Origin: JBOGIF01 sp050742415
GTDB lineage: Bacteria; Actinomycetota; Acidimicrobiia; Acidimicrobiales; AC-14
Reading direction: 5' to 3'
Assembly (NCBI GenBank): GCA_050742415.1
Contig: JBOGIF010000160.1
Location: 1-16,751, forward strand
DNA: 16,751 nucleotides
Positions within the stretch are counted from its first letter, which is position 1; the number at the start of each line of letters is the position of its first letter. This document shows positions 13,774 to 16,751 of the stretch, one piece after another. The notes beneath the pieces are model-generated. The model was not told where the DNA came from, searched no databases, and saw only the letters and a program-made list of their open reading frames with translations. Both the position numbers and the translations under genes were made by a program.

Positions 13774-15200
13774 CGATTACGACCGCCACCACTTGGGAGA
13801 CGGTCATCGGGCTCGAGGTCCACGTCGAGCTGGCTACGGCCACCAAGCTGTTCTGCGGCTGCCCCAACGTCTTCGGCGACGAGCCCAACACCAACGTGTG
13901 CCCGGTGTGCCTGGGCCTGCCGGGATCGCTGCCTGTGCTCAACCGCCAGGCCGTCGAGCTGGCCATGCGTATCGGCGCCGCGCTGCACAGTGAGGTGCGG
14001 CCGTCGGTCTTCCACCGCAAGAACTACTTCTATCCGGACATGCCGAAGGACTACCAGGTCAGCCAGTACGACGAGCCCATCAACAACGGCGGCTGGCTTG
14101 ACCTCCCGGGCGGGACGCGCGTGGGGATCACCCGCGCCCACATGGAGGAGGACACCGGCAAGACGACCCATATCGGTGCCAGCGGCCGCATCCACGGCGC
14201 CGACCACTCCCTGGTCGACTACAACCGGTCCGGCGTGCCCCTGGTGGAGATCGTGAGCGAACCCGACCTGCGATCGGCGGAGGCCTCACGCGCCTACGTC
14301 AACGAGCTGCGGGCGATACTCGAAGCCATCGGCGCGTCCGACGCGCGGATGGAGGAAGGGTCAATGCGGGTTGACGCCAATGTGTCGGTTCGTCGTCCGG
14401 GCGCCTCCACCTTCGGCACCCGGGCCGAGATCAAGAACCTCAACTCCGTGCGCTCCCTCGGGCGAGCCATCGAGTACGAGACAGCGCGGCAGGTCGCGCT
14501 GCTGGAGGCCGGCGAGACGGTGGTTCAGGAGACGAGGCACTGGAACGAGGACGAGGGCCGCACGTCGTCGATGAGGTCGAAGGAAGAGGCCTACGACTAC
14601 CGGTACTTTCCCGAGCCGGACCTGCTGGCGCTCGCCCCCGACGCCGAATGGCAGGCCCAGGTGCGGTCCTCGCTCCCGCTCCTGCCCGCCGATCGCCGCG
14701 CCGCGCTCGCCGCGGTGGCCGGTTGCACGACGGACGACTCGGCCGTGGTGACGGTCGTGGCCCAGGGGCTGGACGACCTGGTGACCGCCGCGGTCGGTGC
14801 GGGTATCGACGCCCGCCTGGCCCTGAACCGGGCTGCCAACGAGGTGGCCGGCCGGAAGCCTCCCGACCCGACCGCCTTCGTCCGTGTTCTGGCCATGGAG
14901 TCCGAAGGCCTCCTCACTGCCACCCAGGCCAAGGCCGTGCTCGGCGAGGTCCTGACCGGTGGGGGAGACCCCGACGAGATCGCCCGCGTTCGGGGCTTCG
15001 AGGCTCTCACCGGCGACGCGCTGGCGACGGCTGTTGACGCCGCCATCGCCGCCCACCCGGGGGAGTGGGCCCGCTTCGCCGGCGGGGAAGCCAAGCTCGG
15101 CGGCTTCTTCGTGGGTAAGGTCATGGCCGTCACCGCCGGCAAGGCGGACGGCAAGGCCGTCACGAGCCTGTTGCGGGAACGGGCGGCCGGCGGCTTGTGA
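13770..15200 (+). CDS. gatB: Aspartyl/glutamyl-tRNA amidotransferase subunit B
   Basis: This 476-residue GatB is the subunit that binds the misacylated tRNA and activates its side-chain carboxylate before amidation. It opens with ETVIGLEVHVELATATKLFC. The zinc-site cysteines CGC and CPVC follow, then LGLPGSLPVLN, HRKNYFYPDMPKDYQVSQYD, the VDYNRSGVPLVEIVSEPD core, MRVDANVSV and EIKNLNS. The C-terminal GatB/YqeY tail domain ends FFVGKVMAVTAGKADGKAV. The length is typical. GTG 13770 overlaps the gatA stop; a longer in-frame start inside gatA yields an Arg/Pro-rich leader and is rejected. Its own stop overlaps the GTG of the downstream response-regulator stub. Confidence 0.95.
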   Translation: MTITTATTWETVIGLEVHVELATATKLFCGCPNVFGDEPNTNVCPVCLGLPGSLPVLNRQAVELAMRIGAALHSEVRPSVFHRKNYFYPDMPKDYQVSQYDEPINNGGWLDLPGGTRVGITRAHMEEDTGKTTHIGASGRIHGADHSLVDYNRSGVPLVEIVSEPDLRSAEASRAYVNELRAILEAIGASDARMEEGSMRVDANVSVRRPGASTFGTRAEIKNLNSVRSLGRAIEYETARQVALLEAGETVVQETRHWNEDEGRTSSMRSKEEAYDYRYFPEPDLLALAPDAEWQAQVRSSLPLLPADRRAALAAVAGCTTDDSAVVTVVAQGLDDLVTAAVGAGIDARLALNRAANEVAGRKPPDPTAFVRVLAMESEGLLTATQAKAVLGEVLTGGGDPDEIARVRGFEALTGDALATAVDAAIAAHPGEWARFAGGEAKLGGFFVGKVMAVTAGKADGKAVTSLLRERAAGGL

Positions 15201-15385
15201 CCGCTACCAAGTCCCACGACCGGAAGCTGCCGCGGGTCCTGATCGTCGAGGACGATGCCCCGCTGCGTAGCGGCGTCGAGTCGACCCTGCAGGGCGAGGG
15301 CTTCGAGGTGCGGGCCGAACCGGATGGCCGGGCGATCCAGGGGGTGGCCGAATGGTTCCGGCCCTACCTGTCCGACGGTCCCTAA
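15197..15385 (+). pseudogene. Truncated response-regulator receiver domain
   Basis: The 62-residue frame starts with GTG overlapping the gatB stop (GTGA). It reads like the first third of a CheY-type receiver: PRVLIVEDDAPLRSGVESTL, with the EDD acidic pocket, then the second strand GFEVRAEPDG and helix. It ends at WFRPYLSDGP just before the third strand, so the phospho-accepting Asp, the conserved Thr/Ser and Lys, and any output domain are absent. None of these continue in another frame before the next gene. It cannot work as a phosphorelay receiver and is probably a gene remnant, although a deletion in the assembly would look the same. Coupling to gatB suggests the intact gene was once the fourth gene of this operon. 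Confidence 0.65.
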
Positions 15386-15420
15386 AAGCCGCGATAGTGG
15401 TATCCGGGGCGGCGGTCGCT

Positions 15421-15426
15421 TACCCT
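15421..15426 (+). promoter_or_regulatory. Candidate -10 box (TACCCT) for a leaderless transcript at GTG 15433
   Basis: TACCCT lies 6 nt before GTG 15433, which begins a clean signal peptide and has no ribosome site. The arrangement matches the other TAnnnT boxes in the window, and no clear -35 is seen. Confidence 0.45.
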
Positions 15427-15432
15427 GCCACG

Positions 15433-16524
15433 GTGCGCAAATCCTGCAAGGCCCCGGCCACCCTCGCCGCGCTCTCGGCGCTACTTCTGACGGGCCTGCT
15501 CGTCGCAGCCGTCCCGGCCGGGGCGGCGGAGAAGCCGAAGTCCGACAAGACGACCACCACGATGAAAGACGACGCCAAGTCGGGCAAGGACGACGGGTCG
15601 AAGGCCGGCAAGACCACGACCACCACCACCGACGGCAAGGGCGCGACCACGACCACCGCGAAGGCCGGCACCAAGGCGCCGGGTGGGGTGACGTTGACCG
15701 CCTACGGCGTCTCGGTCAGCGGTGGTCCTGAGCTGGCCCCCCGGCCCCCGGTACGGCTGTCGTCGTGCCCGGCTACCGACACTGGCACGCTTCCGTCGAC
15801 TGAGGCCGCGGGTGTGTTGAAGACGGGCACAGTCACGGTGGTCAGCGGTTGCACCGACTCAGGCGGAGCCAAGATCGTCAAGAGCCGGGCCGATGTATCC
15901 GCCGTGGAGATCGGGACGGGGGCGAGCGCCCTGACGGTTGGCACCATCGCCTCGGCCTGCGTGGCGAACGCCGACGGCAACCAGGGTGGCGTGGTCATCA
16001 CCGACCTGAAGGTGGCTGGTAAGGCCATCGTCGTCACCGACGTTGCGCCGAACACGCCGCTGTCGAAGCTGGCGAAGGGCCTCACCGGCGTGGTCAACGA
16101 GCAGGTCACGACTGGCGACAAGCTTGCCGTCAACGGCCTGCGGGTCACGCAAGGCACGGCCGACATCGTGCTCGGTCATGTCGAGTGCTCCAGGAACCTC
16201 ACGGCTGCCGTGGGCGGGCCGCCCGTCGTCGGGCCCACCACGACCAAGGCCAAGCCGGTTGCCACCACGGTCGCAGGATCGAAGTCCAAGAAGGACCTGG
16301 CCAACACCGGCAAGGGGGTCTCGCCCTCGCTGGTCCTGGCGCTTGGCGCCCTGTTCGTCGGGATCCTGATGCGGGTCGGCGCCGACGGTCTCCTCGTGCT
16401 GGTGCCCGGAGGCAGGGCCCGCCAGCGCCGCCGGGAGAGCACGGCCACCTTGCGACGGAGCCCGGCATACAGCTGGTCGCCCCGTGAGCCGGGTAGCGAC
16501 GCAAGCGAGCGCCTGGGCCCGTAG
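15433..16524 (+). CDS. Secreted, probably sortase-anchored surface protein with LANTG sorting signal
   Basis: This 363-residue exported protein has a signal peptide with an AAVPAGAA cleavage region (about 1-32). A low-complexity Lys/Asp/Thr linker (33-85, including Thr runs) follows, then a beta-rich domain (about 86-255) with four cysteines, reminiscent of the 'choice-of-anchor' secreted proteins of actinobacteria. A second Thr/Lys/Pro linker precedes LANTG (289-293), a hydrophobic segment (about 298-325) and the basic cluster RARQRRR (328-334). LAxTG is the pattern recognised by class E sortases. The tail after the basic cluster (about 29 residues) is unusually long for a sorting signal. 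GTG 15433 is chosen because it starts the signal peptide 6 nt after TACCCT; the longer in-frame start overlaps the response-regulator stub. Confidence 0.7.
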   Translation: MRKSCKAPATLAALSALLLTGLLVAAVPAGAAEKPKSDKTTTTMKDDAKSGKDDGSKAGKTTTTTTDGKGATTTTAKAGTKAPGGVTLTAYGVSVSGGPELAPRPPVRLSSCPATDTGTLPSTEAAGVLKTGTVTVVSGCTDSGGAKIVKSRADVSAVEIGTGASALTVGTIASACVANADGNQGGVVITDLKVAGKAIVVTDVAPNTPLSKLAKGLTGVVNEQVTTGDKLAVNGLRVTQGTADIVLGHVECSRNLTAAVGGPPVVGPTTTKAKPVATTVAGSKSKKDLANTGKGVSPSLVLALGALFVGILMRVGADGLLVLVPGGRARQRRRESTATLRRSPAYSWSPREPGSDASERLGP

Positions 16525-16533
16525 TTCGGGGCG

Positions 16534-16577
16534 CTCGGCCTTGGACAGCTGTCCCGGCCCCGTGCCGGCTGGCCGAG
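16534..16577. repeat. Inverted repeats between the surface-protein gene and ilvD
   Basis: CTCGGCC (16534-16540) and GGCCGAG (16571-16577) are perfect complementary arms. Between them lies the exact 12-bp palindrome GGACAGCTGTCC (16543-16554). The outer pair could act as a GC-rich transcript-end hairpin for the upstream gene, but no T-run follows. The inner palindrome is placed like an operator just upstream of the candidate ilvD promoter. Confidence 0.35.
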
Positions 16578-16582
16578 ATAAT
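16577..16582 (+). promoter_or_regulatory. Candidate -10 box (GATAAT) for ilvD
   Basis: GATAAT matches five of six bases of TATAAT. It would place the transcription start near 16589, giving a leader of about 35 nt before ATG 16625. It is the best -10-like element in this gap. Confidence 0.4.
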
Positions 16583-16624
16583 GCGGGCAGTGATGTGAAC
16601 GGTGTTGTGCGAGCATCTGCGGCT

Positions 16625-16751
16625 ATGGAGCGACGCAGCCGAGAGGTCACCGAGGGGTTCGAGCGGGCGCCGGCCCGGGCCATGTTGCGTGCGATCGGGA
16701 TGACCGACGACGACTGGTCCAAGTCGCAGGTCGGGGTGGCCAGCAGCTGGA
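16625..16751 (+). CDS. ilvD: Dihydroxy-acid dehydratase, N-terminal part (runs off window)
   Basis: The visible 42 residues, including RSREVTEGFERAPARAML, the AIGMTDDDW segment and QVGVASSW, match the well-conserved N-terminus of IlvD. This enzyme carries an iron-sulfur cluster and converts dihydroxy acids to 2-keto acids in valine, isoleucine and pantothenate synthesis. The gene continues beyond position 16751. ATG 16625 is chosen because the conserved sequence starts right after it; GTG 16607 is an in-frame alternative adding six residues. No clear ribosome site is visible. The upstream gap contains a GATAAT box and a 12-bp palindrome. Confidence 0.88.
   Translation, partial: MERRSREVTEGFERAPARAMLRAIGMTDDDWSKSQVGVASSW

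Noticed and set aside
15541..15680. ACC/ACG-rich stretch as a tandem DNA repeat
   Set aside because: It encodes the Thr/Lys linker of the surface protein; the units vary and form no regular nucleotide repeat.

Overview
The window is GC-rich, gene-dense DNA with GTG and TTG starts, 4-base stop/start overlaps and several start codons 6-8 nt downstream of a TAnnnT -10 box (apparently leaderless transcripts). Together with a Tad-pilus locus, a GatCAB operon and an LAxTG-type sorting signal, this suggests a high-GC actinobacterium, possibly of the Acidimicrobiia. The lineage is inferred from style and gene content, not from a marker search.

Layout. (1) 123-1896, plus strand: a RecQ-type helicase that breaks off after its first RecA domain, then a DprA/Smf-like protein. 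A 10-codon scrap of the expected helicase C-terminus survives just before dprA, so the helicase looks internally deleted. (2) 1844-2017, plus strand: a possible 3' remnant of a membrane protein (hydrophobic helix plus eight arginines) between dprA and tadC. (3) 9219-2000, minus strand: a Tad/Flp pilus block, in transcription order a small two-helix membrane protein, two tandem TadE-like pseudopilins, a TadG-like protein, CpaB/RcpC, CpaE/TadZ, TadB and TadC. The motor ATPase (TadA/CpaF), secretin, Flp pilin and prepilin peptidase are not in the window. (4) 11289-9305, minus strand: a secreted class-2 lipase translationally coupled to a Kelch-repeat lipoprotein. (5) 11288-12009, plus strand: two small conserved-looking proteins of unknown function, one with a zinc-finger-like Cys/His pattern. 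(6) 12059-15200, plus strand: gatC-gatA-gatB, encoding the Asp/Glu-tRNA amidotransferase, with 4-nt overlaps throughout, followed by a response-regulator stub coupled to gatB. (7) 15433-16524, plus strand: a secreted, probably wall-anchored protein ending in an LANTG sorting motif. (8) 16625 to the end, plus strand: the first 42 codons of ilvD.

No stretch longer than 300 bases lacks a gene. I saw no tRNA, rRNA, CRISPR array, IS element or convincing intrinsic terminator. The most notable signals are the broken RecQ-phosphoribosyltransferase/DprA module, the motor-less Tad cluster, the run of TAnnnT leaderless promoters, and three apparent gene breakpoints (near 864, 1844-1900 and 15350). The breakpoints could be real gene decay or assembly error.
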